In this document: positions 11,134 to 23,150 of the stretch, piece after piece
Numbering within the stretch: the first letter of the stretch is position 1
Layout of the letters: the number at the start of each line of letters is the position of its first letter
From: Pictodentalium vernedei
Taxonomy: Eukaryota > Mollusca > Scaphopoda > Dentaliida > Dentaliidae
Assembly (NCBI GenBank): GCA_031216915.1
Contig: CM062297.1
Location: forward strand, 362,279,704-362,343,703
DNA length: 64,000 nucleotides
Direction: 5' to 3'
Made by a program: the position numbers and the translations under genes
The notes under the pieces: generated by a model
What the model was told of the DNA's origin: nothing
Seen by the model: the letters and a program-made list of their open reading frames with translations, nothing else
The model's database searches: none

Positions 11134-11999
11134 GGAGATGGATACTTAAAGGGGGTGTCCCGTACCTTAAGCCCCTCCCCCACCCCACCCCGGTAGGTTT
11201 TAGGGCATTCTGAGAATATTTCCATTTAAATACCTGCAGCTAAATATCTGTGTACATAATTTGAAGTTTTAAGACAGCACAAACGACAATTTCTGGTGGT
11301 TTTGTTGTCTGTAAGCAGGCCCTGTCTGCCTTCATTAGGCATTGTGTCAATTACATGAATGTACATGTATGGGGAATGCTCAAAAAATCAGTATTCAACC
11401 AATAATTTATTAATTAATCATCTCCAATATGAGGTCGTACTGACTAGTGAGCACACTAATCTTGAAATGAACTCAATGACTAACAACCATTTATTATGCT
11501 TACAAAGTGACTGAGTAATGAGTTAACTAACTTACTCAGCCTATATGTCACAATATGTGTGAGATATTAATTCAACAATACCAAATACAAATCAGAATTT
11601 TCAGTCTGGCTATATGCCAAAGCACATGGGAGTATAGAGCCAAAGAAAGCTGTGCACTATTTTGGCAGTAACTTTTAAAAAGCCAGGACACAGCCTCACA
11701 AGGGGCATATTTTGAGTCCAAGTACAAACTGCAATCGGTGAGTGCACATTGCATGTAGAAGATAACAAAATGCGTAACACAAGCACGGTTGTGAAATTAA
11801 CCTTGGAGCCGCTGTGCAGTCAGAAAATCTTGAGTTGTTCGATCAGAATTCTGTCTGTGGGAGTCGGCGGTTGGATTTTCATGGAAATAATTCGGAAAAA
11901 GCCTGTTACTACAATGCTTACCATTTCCAACTGTTGGAATTTTTGCCTGAAAAATTTCGAACTATCTTGACTTTTGGACAAATATTGGGGGTAAGACAC
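11134..11999. other. intergenic, no gene seen
   Basis: Several open frames of 60-92 codons on both strands overlap one another and are conditioned by the following C-run. None carries a recognisable motif. Confidence 0.5.
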
Positions 12000-12050
12000 C
12001 CCCCCCCCCCCCCCCCCCCCCCCACCTCTAGCTTCGTCCCTGGCCATCCC
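12000..12050. repeat. poly-C tract with ACTAGCTTCG-type repeat
   Basis: About 23 consecutive C followed by ACCTCTAGCTTCGTCCCTGGC. The same arrangement of C-tract then (ACT)AGCTTCGGGCCTG occurs at 22330-22370 and 28368-28478. Confidence 0.75.
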
Positions 12051-12524
12051 ACATCAGAATGCCAGTGAACTTATTCCAAAAAGGTTTTTTTCAGAAAATG
12101 CTGTTTTGAGGTGCTTCCGAACAATCTTTCATGGACAGAACGAAACGAGTCTCGCCGGCCCTTTCTTTGTTAGGTCTGATTTTCGTTTTGTGAGAGAAAA
12201 CACTAAGTCCACAGATTGACCGAAATGACAGTCCCCAAAATATTTGATTTCTGCCACATGTTGTGAGACGTTGGTGATGGTGGTGACATGATTCAATTGC
12301 AATATTTATTTTAACCTGTATGGTGATACATCTCATGAACTGGAAAGTATAGTACACATTGAGAGACATATTAATGCTCTGTGACTATTACAGTCATATC
12401 ATCATCAACAAAATCTTTCGAAGGAAAGGCGTGGGTGTGAGTGACACTATTTTCCAGGTGTAGAGATATATTCGAAATCGTTAAGCTTTATAGCTTGTCA
12501 GTGTGATTATTATGCGATACGTCA

Positions 12525-13535
12525 GTTGATGCGCCAGACTCCTGAAATTGAGCAACTAAAATGCTTCTCAACTGAAACTATACTAGACAACGTACACCAG
12601 CTGGCCAACGATAGACCCTATATTGTCATCATTCACCAACTGCCCTGCGAAACTATAAAAAAAACAAGCACACCACTTGGCCACCTTCAGATCCTAGTTT
12701 GGCATCAATCGCTCATTGGAATTATACTACACCACGCTCACCACGCACACCACTTGGCTAATGGCAGTCTTTAGGCATCAACCACCTAACGAACCTTTTC
12801 TAAACCACGAACAGGGCTTGGCCATCGACAGACGCGAATTCGACCCCATGCGAGAATGGAAACTATACTAAACCATGCAAACCACATGGCCAACGATAAA
12901 CCGTAGTTTGGTACCATCCGCCTAATGAAACTATCCTAAACTATGTACACCACTTGGCCATCGTCAGACCCCATTTCGTCACCAACCGCCTAGCGAAACT
13001 CTACTAAACCATATACACCGCTTGGTCACAGACAGACCCAAGTTCGGCACCAACCGCATATTGAAACTATACTAAACCACACATACCACTTAAGCTACGA
13101 CAGACTTCAGTTAGGCACCAATCGTCTAATGAAACTATACTAAACCACGTGCAAGACTTACCACCGACAGATACTAATTCGACACCAAGTGAGTAGTGAA
13201 ACTGTATTAAACCATGCACACCACATGGCCAACACCGTAGTTTGGTATCATCCGCCTAATGAAACTATCCTAAACTACGTACACCACTTGGCCATCGTCA
13301 GACCCCATCTCGTCACCAACCGCCTTACGAAACTATACTAAATCACGTACGCCACTTGGCCACCGACAGACACCATTCCGGAACCAACCGCCTATTGAAA
13401 CTATACTGAACCACGCATACCACTTGGGCAACGACAGGATTTAGGTAGGCACCAACCGTCTAATGAAACTATACTAAACAACGTATAGGACCCCCACCGA
13501 CGGATGGGCGTACTTTAGTGTAGTTTCAATAGGCG
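12525..13535. repeat. 66-bp minisatellite, array A
   Basis: About 14 diverged units of the type GCCTAATGAAACTATACTAAA, CCACTTGGCCACCGACAGAC and a variable GCACCAAC end. The array ends at 13500-13535 in an inverted half unit (TTTAGTGTAGTTTCAATAGGCG), followed by CGACTCGTGCCGATAAAA. Array B at 25847-27840 has the same unit, the same inverted end and the same 3' flank, so the array plus flank is one dispersed element. Confidence 0.85.
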
Positions 13536-13615
13536 ACTCGTGCCGATAAAAACTCTCGCTGTGGTTTCGAACCCCCGAAATTGGCTGTATAACCAGCATC
13601 CTTTCTGAATTTTGT

Positions 13616-14154
13616 TAGGGCTGTCACAATTTTTAATTTAGGAATCGATTAATCGTCGCAAATAATCGATAATAATCGATTAATCGTACCTAGATGACTC
13701 CCCTCTCCTAAACTTTGAAGTCATTAAAAACGAAGTTCAAGCCAGTTGACCTACCACAGGAAAACAACGAAGACGATCCTCTTTTAGGTACATTCAAAGC
13801 TTTGATGTTCTGAATATTTGAACCGTCGGTGTAATAATCAAGGCCAGTCGTCAGTTGCGAACTTCGCAAGTTCGCCACTGCCGACCGGTCTTGATTATTA
13901 CACTGGCGGTTCAAAAGTTCAAAACATCAAAGCTTTGAATGTACCTAAAAGACAAATGCTTCTAACGGCTTCTTGGGGTTTAACGTCGACGTTCTTGAGC
14001 TTTTACCTTCAGAAACAATAGTTTTTTCATCCAATTTTTTTTCAATTATTAAATGTCTAAAACGGGGTAAAATTTACCGATTCTTCGACAACGAAAAATA
14101 CAAATCGATTTCGGCGTGATCGATCGACAATCGATTAATCGTGACATAACCCTA
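13616..14154. mobile_element. hAT-like MITE inside the minisatellite flank
   Basis: Ends TAGGGCTGTCACAATT and AATCGTGACATAACCCTA are inverted repeats of each other, typical of hAT-type non-autonomous elements. It splits flanking sequence that is continuous in array B. The base octets next to it are AATTTTGT (13608-13615) and GATTCTAT (14155-14162), which differ by three transitions; the uninterrupted array B flank has a single GATTCTAT at 27929-27936. That is an eroded 8-bp target duplication with a surviving empty site. Inside lie ATCGATTAATCG motifs and a long hairpin. Confidence 0.75.
13787..13953. repeat. long hairpin in the hAT-like MITE
   Basis: Arms TTTTAGGTACATTCAAAGC...GAACTTCGC and GCGAAGTTC-like GCAAGTTCGCC...GCTTTGAATGTACCTAAAA pair over about 80 bp each with few mismatches. 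Open frames on both strands through this region are mirror images of one another. Confidence 0.8.
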
Positions 14155-15385
14155 GATTCTATCGCACTCGGGGAAACTGAAAAAGAGACGTTGTCGATAA
14201 TTTCCAGTGAAGTGTGGTTAAGTGATACAATCTTCTGATGCGAAAACCCGCTTCGTTCCCTTTTATTTCTACTTAATAAAATTGCCAGCTTGGAAAAATG
14301 TACACACAATAAAAAACTATGCATGTGTTCAACAAAAAAGTAAACAGACGAGGTATTACTAGAAGTTTTTCGTTAATCCTTTTATGCAGCTTCTGCATTC
14401 TATCCTCACAACCCCCATCTTGAGGTCATATTCATCCCCAGTCGTGACTTCCATGTATCCTTTTATCAGACTTCATGGACAGTGGCTTTGTGGCGTCGCA
14501 AAAATTGTTAATACCTGGAAATTTATTTGTGGTTCACTGTTTTTTCTCCTCACTTGTGCCATTTTTTCCAAAGGTAAAACTGATGCCTTAACTGGTAGAG
14601 TGCTAAATTATTTTTGGTCATCTAAATTTGTTCACAGATTTTTGAGTTGTTACTATGTATGGAAGAATGACGGCACTCACCCATAAATAGTATTTTAGGC
14701 AAATCAATTCAGATTAAATCATTCCATTTCAAAGATAATATGAAGTACATCCACAAAATATGAAGTCTTTAAATTGGGGTACCTGTACTTCTGAATAAAT
14801 TCCAATTATGGGCATCCAGCACTCTACCAGTTAATACAAATAATGGGTATACTGAAACTGGAGAATTGTTGAACTTTTTGTGCGGAACAGGAACTCGAAA
14901 GAACGGCAATAACTACATGTATTTTGCTGTATTCACTGTAATGAGACTCGCGAATATTGACTATACTGCATTGTAACATCTCCTGTCTTGACAATTCATG
15001 TTTTGTTTTGGGGGTTTTGTGGGGAGGAGGGTTGGGGATGGGGGTGTAGGGATGGCAGCACGACAAGCAATTGGGTTATGTCACTTCCCGTGGTGTCATT
15101 GTCTTTTTACACAGTTATGTAATTGCTCATGTCTATGTATTTTACTGCAAATAAATTCATTCATTAAACTGTTGTCAAACCATTTCATCGGTATTTAACA
15201 GCAGTCATGTTCTCATTTGTGAACGTAGTAAAACATTTTGATCAGGCATCTGTTTTGTTCTAGTTGTGGTCTTTTCCTCCTCGTTAAAGCAAATGAAAGT
15301 CAATTGTCAAAATGTTCGATGTTACATAGAGAAGGGTTTTTTCACTTGTGTCCATCCATGTGCGAGTTACACTATTTTTTAGCCA
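14155..15385. other. minisatellite flank, then intergenic
   Basis: 14155-14320 continues the 3' flank shared with array B (AATTTCCAGTGAAGTG...TGATACAA...TTCTGAT). Beyond it I see no gene; a 100-codon frame at 14384-14686 has no recognisable domain. Confidence 0.55.
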
Positions 15386-15396
15386 TCCAACACTAT

Positions 15397-15443
<47 letters not shown>

Positions 15444-15960
15444 TTGTGTTTAACGGTAGTTTCGACAGTCAGGGTCACCTTGTGTCGATCAGTTTTACAG
15501 GTGCAGGAAGCCTGAGTACCCCGAGAAAACCACCGAGCAACGACGAGCAACTGTCAGATTTCCCAGCGTACTAACTCCACACAAGCAGGGCAAGCATTGG
15601 TTGAAGACAAGTGCACCATCGACGTGCAGATCACCTTAGTACACAGCGCCACCGTGCCCCCCACGGGGCAATCGGGATTAAGTGGCTTGCTCAAAGACAC
15701 AACCCAATTACCCCAGGCGGGGGTCCAAGGAATCTGACACTGCCTGCTGTACTTGAAGGCGAGTCACTTGTTTTTCGCTGTTGGAGTGCATTAACCCTTT
15801 ACCCACCGCAGACGATATCAAAATTTATTATTTTAAATATTTTTTGAAATTTTTCAAGAAATTTCAACCAAACCATATCATGTGACCCCTCGTTGGAACG
15901 AGCTCATTCGTTGGGTAAAGGGTTAAACTCTTAACCTATAGAGTATGTTGTCATTGAATA
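15386..15960 (-). repeat. SINE copy with TTTA tail, split by a MITE
   Basis: Begins with about 15 TTTA units (15386-15446), then GTGTTTAACGGTAGTTTCGACAG and the SINE body in reverse (TGTCAGATTTCCCAGCG, AGCAGGGC, GTGCACCATCGACGTGCAG). A family A MITE (15791-15926) interrupts the tRNA-like head region. Confidence 0.8.
15791..15926. mobile_element. piggyBac-type MITE, family A, internally deleted
   Basis: Only 136 bp between TTAA ends. It retains CCCTTTACCCACCGCAGACG, the ATCATGTGACCCCTCG arm and the GGAACGAGCTC centre, then jumps to CGTTGGGTAAAGGG: the right arm of the hairpin is gone. Confidence 0.85.
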
Positions 15961-16442
15961 TAGTCATGACTGCTATGATGCAGCCATGACTAGATTTGAG
16001 GGAACATTCATAAACATGTAACCGTAGCAATCATTGATCAAAATGTTGATTCAGTTTACAAGGTAAAGTTTGGTTTAAAATGCGTAACTTATTCCAGTGA
16101 CCAGAGATTCGATATCTTGGGCAGGAAATTCCACCAGCGGCATATAAGAAATTAATCAACTGAAACAAACTGAGGTATCCTCCAAAGGAATCATTGATTG
16201 TTCTTTCTTCGTTTTACAACTTCCAGTATTTTTGCCAGCCATGAGAATTTTCATAACTGTGGAGTCCTTTAAGATTCGACATGAAAACACATCTGATTAT
16301 TAACACCTGAAGACGATTTTCAGGTCCGAATCCAGAATCTCAAAATTTTCCGACATGGTGAGGCGAGAGTTAAAATGTTCCGACAATGTTACCGGATCGT
16401 TGATGATCAGTAAGAACTTGAAACCTAACTCAATACACTTAA
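15961..16442. other. intergenic, no gene seen
   Basis: No gene or recognised repeat. Confidence 0.5.
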
Positions 16443-16663
16443 TTAACCCTTTGAACCCATCTCAGTAAAACGGCAGTAATTAGTAGAGACCGTATTCATT
16501 ATTTGGGGGTAGAGCAATTAATATTTTCAACCTGCAGCCCGAAGGCTGAAAATATAATTGTTCTACCCAACACACTCACTTAGCAGCCATCCTACTTAAA
16601 TGAAATTATTGCGTGTCGTGTTCCTGGAACGGATAAGCGGTTCTCAAGCGTTGAAAAGGTTAA
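16443..16663. mobile_element. piggyBac-type MITE, family B
   Basis: TTAACCCTTTGAACCC at the left and TTGAAAAGGTTAA at the right. The interior carries ATTCATTATTTGGGGGTAGA and a GTTCTACCC counterpart, conserved with copies at 28063, 31948 and 50655. The right TTAA (16660-16663) is also the left TTAA of the next element. Confidence 0.75.
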
Positions 16664-16860
16664 CCCTTTACCTAACGAATCGACCACATTCATTCTCTGG
16701 CGTCATTTACAAATAAAGTAGATGAAAAAAATGGTTTTCAGAAACTTTCAACAAAACCATATGTGAGTCTCTTGGGAACGAGCTCGTTCCAATGAGAGTC
16801 ACATGACATCTTTCTTTTTTAAATGTTTTGAAAAAATTGGGGAAAAATAACTAAAACTAG
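16660..16860. mobile_element. piggyBac-type MITE, family A, abutting copy
   Basis: TTAACCCTTTACCTAACGAATCG starts exactly at the TTAA that closes the family B element. The GGAACGAGCTCGTTCC palindrome is present at 16774-16790. The right terminus is not found, so the copy is truncated or eroded after about 16860. Confidence 0.7.
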
Positions 16861-17455
16861 AGAATTGTAATTTGTTGGACAAATTACGGGCTTTCCCAAC
16901 TTTTTAATGTGAAAAGGCAAACTGTATTGTACACAAAACTATCGATCAGTTTTGAAAACAGAAAATTTAGTGGAAATCAAAGTTTTTGTGATTTTACTAG
17001 TTTTTATGCAGCCAAAACAGATATTTGAGATACAGCAGGACACCAAAACATTTAACACAAAATTTGCGCTTCAATAATTACAGAATATTTTCATAGAAAG
17101 CAAAACAAGCGATGTCATTTGTGCTTTGGAAAAAAATAGTACATATGAATTATGGACGTACGGGCCGGGGTTTCATGAAGGACTGTGCCCCAACCGACCC
17201 CTGAGTCAGGAAGGAGCCGATTTTTCGGCCAATATGCCAGAAAATTTTGGACAATTTAGTTGCCAGAAATGACCACAAAACATTTTGGTTTTCCACACAA
17301 AATGTTGTTTTCCTATCTCATCACTTAGATGTTGCAAGTAAACTGACCATTATACTGTACAAGTTGATTCAGTGGAACCGTATCCACGTTAATATTATTC
17401 ATTTACAATCACACAAGTACACATAAAGAGCTCTATTACTGCATATTACGGGAGG
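16861..17455. other. intergenic, no gene seen
   Basis: AT-rich, no gene recognised. AAAACATTTAACACAAAATTTG at about 17044 recurs at 18720, pointing to another low-copy repeat. Confidence 0.45.
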
Positions 17456-17835
17456 GAGCACGGTGGCTCCGAAGGTAGAGATGATTGTTGCAATCCAAGA
17501 AGTCCTCGGTTCGAATCCCGCCTGTGGCAACCACATTGTGTCCTTGAGCAAGACTCTTCATCCCAATTTAATTTCCCATGTGGACGGTGGGGGAGTGGGG
17601 GGGGGGATGGGGGGACATGATGGCGATGTGTACTAAGGGTACTTTGAGGGTGCACTTGTCTTCAACCAATGCTAACCCTGCTTTTGTGTAGTTAGTATGT
17701 TGGGGAGTCTGAGTCGCGTGCCATTGCTCGGTGGTTCTCTCCAGGTACTCAATGGGAGGGAGACCTCCCTCCCTCCCTCCCTCCCTCCCTCCCTCCCTCC
17801 CTCCATCCATCCCATACCCACATTTGGCATTTCCT
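17456..17835 (+). repeat. SINE copy with CCCT expansion
   Basis: GGAGCACGGTGGCTCCGAAGG head with B box GGTTCGAATCCC, body with TGCTCGGTGGTTCTC. A GGGG-rich expansion (17587-17618) and a (CCCT)n run at 17764-17803 disrupt the body; the long low-complexity frame on the minus strand is a product of the latter. Confidence 0.8.
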
Positions 17836-18333
17836 CCCGAGATTAAAATTTTTCGGACTAAAAGGGTTCATCCCCCCCCGCCTGAAAAATAGCCCTGTAT
17901 GCCTATGCAATGAATACCTGGACTTGAATGAATACCTATATTATGGTCATGATATAGCTCTAGATGCTGAAAGTGACCTTAAATATCAATAATTAATTTA
18001 TTCTCAATCATTTTGTCTGTTTGTGAATGTGTGGGATTTGTCAATAAATGAGGGTAAGCTTCCTACTCCATGATTTCACAATTTTTCCAACATATCTGTT
18101 TCAGATACAATTTAATGAAATACATGTAATATGAGTTACTGTCATACACAAATTACTTGTTTATTTGATATGGTTTAAACCATCTAGAGAGCTAGTATAC
18201 ACAGTGGTGGGTACAGTTCAAGTCAAAATGAGTTGATTAAAGGGATGTTGAACAGCTTGTTAATATTTCTTGCATTACATTACTACTTTGCTATTTATTG
18301 ACAGAAGGATTTCACTGAGTGTTTCCCTGACGG
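17836..18333. other. intergenic, no gene seen
   Basis: No gene or recognised repeat. Confidence 0.5.
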
Positions 18334-18640
18334 TATTTATTTATTGGTGTTTACGGTCACATACTTATCCACAATGGCTAATCGTGACCCAGAGAGAACC
18401 ACCGAGCATCGACGAGCAACTGTCAGCTCAACATTCTAATTATGTTCAAGCTCCGCTGAAGCAGGGTACCAGCGGTTGAAGACATGTGCACCATTGCCAT
18501 GCAGTACTCCTTAGTACATGACATCATCGTGCCCCCATGTTGGCAACCGGGGTAAAGTGCCTTGCCCAAGGACATTATGTGGGTCGTCCCAGATAGGGAT
18601 CAAACTCGGGACTTCTATCATAGAAGTCAAACAGTCTACC
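18334..18640 (-). repeat. SINE copy, diverged
   Basis: Reverse-oriented: TATTTATTTATTGGTGTTTACGG tail, AGAGAACCACCGAGC, GTGCACCATTGCCATGCAG, CCCCATGTTGGCAACCGGGG and a worn tRNA-like head. Confidence 0.75.
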
Positions 18641-19177
18641 ACAGAGAAAAAATTAGCTTTCTTTCCTGGCGGTATTCATATTTGTACGACCAAACTGGTG
18701 TTGGATAACACGGAACACCAAAACATATAACACAAAATTTGTTCCCCATTGAGTTTTGAAAGCAATTATGAAAATCTCAAAGAGCTCTTTCTTTTTGGTT
18801 TTAGACAAGTCAGTATTCACTCAAAGTCATTTTTTGCAGACAGTGCTATTTTTAAGTGGCCAAAGCACATGTTTCATTAAGTCTCAGAACATAACTAAAG
18901 CCGGATTTATTGATTAAACATCCCTGCATATAGCAAAGCAAAGTGTCTCAAATTAACCCATTCGAAAATGATAGTAGAGAGTAACCAGTGTTGGATAATT
19001 TAGGTATTTCCAAATGGTACACTTATTCTCACTCTCATTGTGCTTGAGGGTTAAATCTGAGATTGAAAAGGTATACCAATCTTACTCAGGGAAGGTGCGT
19101 GCAGAAAAGTACGAAATTAATCAGAAAATGAATTTTGTCAAACGGTACTAATATTTGTACGAGCAAAACTGGTACTG
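18641..19177. other. intergenic with fragments of the 541-bp repeat
   Basis: 18956-19100 (TTAACCCATTCGAAAATGATAG... TTGTGCTTGAGGGTTAAATC) matches part of the unit tandemly repeated at 20714-21790. No gene. Confidence 0.6.
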
Positions 19178-19435
19178 GATTTATTTATTTATTAGGTTTT
19201 AACGACACATTGACAGCCAAGGTCATATTATGTCGGTGACAGTTGTATGGGTGGAGGAAGCCAGAGTACCCAGATAGAACCACCGAGCAATGACGAGCAG
19301 CTGCCAGCTCCCCAACATAGTGCCTCCACACTGTAGCACAGGCAGGGTTAGATTGGTTGAAGACATGCGCACCATCGACGTGCAGTATGCCTTAGTACAC
19401 GGCGTCATGGTGCCCCCATGCGGACAGTCGGGGTG
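19178..19435 (-). repeat. SINE copy
   Basis: Reverse-oriented: TTTATTTATTAGGTTTTAACGAC tail through GTGCACCATCGACGTGCAG-like and CCCCATGCGGACAGTCGGGG. It stops at the hairpin that follows, so the tRNA-like head is missing. Confidence 0.75.
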
Positions 19436-19508
19436 AAGTGATCGGGACATAATTGCAATATATCCAACAGAAACAATGACGGATATATTCCCATTATGTC
19501 CCGATCAT
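19436..19508. repeat. hairpin
   Basis: Arms TGATCGGGACATAAT...GGATATAT pair as TGATCGGGACATAATTGCAATATATCC and GGATATATTCCCATTATGTCCCGATCA. Confidence 0.8.
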
Positions 19509-20713
19509 GCATGGCAGCAACTTGAAATTCTCAGAATGTTTCCTACTGTCCCTGCCCGACAGTTTAGTATCTTTGTCAAGTGCCGAGACCGCGTGGAAAT
19601 ACCGTGGATCAGGTGGAAACCGAGGGCACGATTCGTCCCTACTTTATTCTCAACTCAACGACTTCACCTGTCACCGGCAGAGTAAGGTATTATATTTGTC
19701 TATTTGATGAACTTTTCAACCTTAACTATTTGCGGCTTCATGTAGCACCACTGAAAGGCCACTGCACGGTTACCAACATATTCAGGGATTACTTTTACGA
19801 AATTAACAATTATTCCGACTATACCCACATGGGAACTCCTAACTATGCCAAGGGTTAAACTTTTGATAATCACGTATAAAACAGAAGTTGTGCCATGCTA
19901 TGCTTGCTGCATGCAGGCATAGAAAACATTCAGCGCTCAGTGAATTAGGAATGGAGTAAATTGTCACTTAAACCTACGAAATTCTGAAAAAATGAGTTTT
20001 TTTCGACAGCATCTACCATTATGCATCTGAGACAGGGATTGCGTTAAACTTTACAGCAACCTTATAACAGAAAATATTCTTGCAATTGAACTGTGAATCC
20101 GAATTTCGAAAGCATTTTCGGATATTCTATTCCAAACTACCACTGCACGCTTATCAATATTCGTGATTTTATGAAAATTAAAATTATTCCGACCATACCC
20201 ATATGGGCAGTCTCGAATCTGCCAACGGTTGAACTTTTAATAATGACATATAAAACAAAAGTTGTCATACTATGACTGCTGCATACAGCCGTAGAAAACG
20301 TTCAGCGCTCAATCAATTAGGAATGGAGTAAATCGTCACTTAAACTTACCAAATTCTGAAAACGAGAGTTTTTTTGGACTGCACCTATCTTTATGCAAAC
20401 AGAAAGAGCATAGGGTTAAACTTTACAACCAAACTTACAACAGCAAATATGCTCGGTAGGCAATTGTAAATACGAACATGTAAATCATTTTTCGATATTC
20501 CTTTCGAAAATGGAAGAAAAGTGACCTCTAAATTAGCCAATTTTATGAAGAATTTTAGGGAACTCAAATTCAAGGCCCGAAAACTGGGTGAAGGTTAAAA
20601 CTTTGAATAAAATATATAACAGCAAAATTGTTCTTGGATGAAGGCCCAATCCTCTCATGGAAAAGGTTTTGAGACAATATGGCTCCAGTGCTGTGAAAGT
20701 GCATGTAAACATT
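19509..20713. repeat. degenerate upstream copies of the 541-bp unit
   Basis: Blocks such as ACAATTATTCCGACTATACCC, GCCAAGGGTTAAACTTTT, GAAAACATTCAGCGCTCA and GGAATGGAGTAAAT occur at 19790-20080 and again at 20160-20450, matching the cleaner units downstream. No coding sequence. Confidence 0.65.
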
Positions 20714-21796
20714 GGCGAAAATAACAATTAATCTGACAGTACTCTTATGGGAAGTCTCAAATCTGCCAAGGGTTAAACTTTTAATAATAACATATAGAAC
20801 AAAATTTGTCATACTTTGACTGCTGCAAGCAGCTATAGAAAACATTCAGAGCTCAAGCAATTAAAAATGGAGTAAATCGCCACCTAAATTTACCAAATTC
20901 TGAAAAAATTGGAAATTTTTTGGACGGTACCTACTTTTATGCAACCAGAATGGGATAGGGTTAAACTTTACAACCAAACTAACAACAGCAAATATGCCCG
21001 ATAGTCAATTGTGAATACGTACATGAAAAGTTTTTGAAATTAACCCTTTCCAAAATGATAGAAAAAAAGCAACCAAAGATGGCTAATTTTGGCATTTTCA
21101 AACGGTACTCTTATTCTCGCCCTCATTGTGCTTGAGGGTTAAATCTGAGATTAAGAAGTAAACAGTAACTTTCTTCCACAATCATTGTTGCATCTAGCCA
21201 TATCAAAATAATTGTTACAACTACTTTGTAATTAGAGAAATTTGCCCTTGAAATTGGCGAAAATAACAATTATTCTGACAGTACCCTTATGGGAAGTCTG
21301 AAATCGGCTAAGGGTTAAACTTTTAATAATAACATATAGACCAAAATTTGTCATACTTTGACTGATGCAAGCAGCTACAGAAAACATTCAGAGCTCAAGC
21401 AATTAAAAATGGAGTAAATCGCCACCTAAACTTTCAAAATTCTGAAAAAATTGGAGTTTTTTTGGACGGTACCTACTTTTATGCAACCAGAATGGGATAG
21501 GGTTAAACTTTACAACCAAACTTACAACAGCAAATATGCTCGGTAGTCAATTGTGAATACGTATATGAAAAGTGTTTGAAATTAACCCTTTCCAAAATGA
21601 TAGAAAAAGCAACCAAAGATGGCTAATTTTGGCATTTTGAAACGGTACTCTTATCCTCGCCCTCATTGTGCTTGAGGCTTAAATCTGAGATTAAAAAGTA
21701 AACAGTAACTTTATTCCGCAATCATTGTTGCATCTATCCAAACCAAAATAATTGTTACAACAACCTTGTTATTAGAGAAATTTGCCCTTGAAGTTG
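20714..21796. repeat. 541-bp tandem repeat, two units
   Basis: The text GGCGAAAATAACAATTA...AGAGAAATTTGCCCTTGAA is repeated with a spacing of 540-542 bp (20714, 21256, ending near 21796). Identity is high, with a few indels. Each unit holds an internal AATTAACCCTTTCCAAAATG, a piggyBac-like terminus, suggesting the unit grew from MITE sequence. Confidence 0.8.
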
Positions 21797-22222
21797 GTAA
21801 ATTTTGAAGAAAAAATCTATATTCATGTCATTTTTGGCCAGTGGGGGTTAATGTTGAAAAATCTGAGTGGTGATTGTGATGTATCATATCATGCTGTAAA
21901 TGTGTGGAAAATTTGAGCGAAATAACTGTAAACAATTTTGAGACATTCGAAAAATGGTGAAATTTTGAAGGTTTTGGCAGAATATTTTGAAAATACGCGT
22001 TTTCACAGATATGACGATACCGCATTTCACTAGATTTTATGACATTACATAAGTGTGCCAAATTTGATCAAAATCGTACAACTTGTTTTCGAGCAGTTCA
22101 ACAGACAAAATTCAGGGAGGAAAAAAAAAAAAAAAAAAAATAGAGGAGAAAAATTTTGAAAAAGAAGAATAACATAAGCCTAATAACATTTTTTTATAAC
22201 GTGCGCATTGAGTAAAGGATTA
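21797..22222. repeat. AT-rich repeat remainder ending in a MITE-like terminus
   Basis: A poly-A run at 22121-22140 and, at 22203-22222, GCGCATTGAGTAAAGGATTAA, which resembles the right end of family A (CGTTGGGTAAAGGGTTAA). The repeat block from about 18956 to here may be one large TTAA element. Confidence 0.45.
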
Positions 22223-23150
22223 ACTGTTTTCAAATTTGCGGAAATGTTGGTATTCGTGTGATTCGCACTTTTTCCGACCAACAACAAAAGTTTACGTCAG
22301 ATATGGTCATGTCGCAGGTGGGACCCTCTCCCCCCTCCCGCACCCCCACTAGCTTCGGGCCTGACGATTTTATTCCAGCAAGAGGAAATCCTAAAAACCA
22401 GCTGAATGAGAGATGGTCATTTTAAGTTAAAAAATATCTTACCTTACTGGTAATCCTGAAGGCGAGAAAGTAATTTTGAAAACTAATTCAGTAAAATTCA
22501 GAATATAAAACAGAATTCACAAATGTCCAGGGATTATAACACTTGTAATTCCACCGCTATTTAATGTTCTTGCTTATTTCTGAAGTGTATTCTACCATTC
22601 AATAGAACAACTGAAACAGTATGCATTGAATCGCAAGAGACAAAATCGTCGCGCAAAGTTTCAATCGATATTTAATTGTACTAAAATGGTTCCAAAACGC
22701 CGCCAAGTTTCAGCAGACGTGATTTGGGTCCACGTATTTACAGTCGGTAAATGATATCGATTCCATACGCTTATCGGAGACACTCCCAACCCATTCACAA
22801 CCAATCGTTTTCGAAAGAATATTAGATGGACATAAAGTGAACATATTGAGAATTCACGTTTAGAAATGTTAACTGCAAGTATGTTCCCTTCATTTGGTCC
22901 GAAGAAGCATTCACTTTATACTGCTGAATAAACTCATTTTGAAAAATATTATTGTTTGTTGTCAGACTTGTTTGGCGTACTTTTCTAAAGCTCACCGGAG
23001 TTTTTGAAAATACTTAGCTCTTTAATGACATTAGATAGATCAATCCTATTTTGTGTTAACCCAATTTTACTAACGCATTGAACAAATACGTTATATGTGA
23101 CACACAACACTCGCCATTCAAATTTTGTTTTATTTTTCTTTTTTCCTTCC
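22223..23150. other. intergenic with C-rich motif
   Basis: 22320-22370 holds CTCTCCCCCCTCCCGCACCCCC followed by ACTAGCTTCGGGCCTGAC (see 28368). No gene seen elsewhere. Confidence 0.5.

Noticed and set aside
13708-14021. Pair of similar small proteins on opposite strands
   Set aside because: They arise from the two arms of one long hairpin in the hAT-like MITE.
17568-17810. Gly/Arg/Glu repeat protein on the minus strand
   Set aside because: It translates the (CCCT)n expansion inside a SINE.
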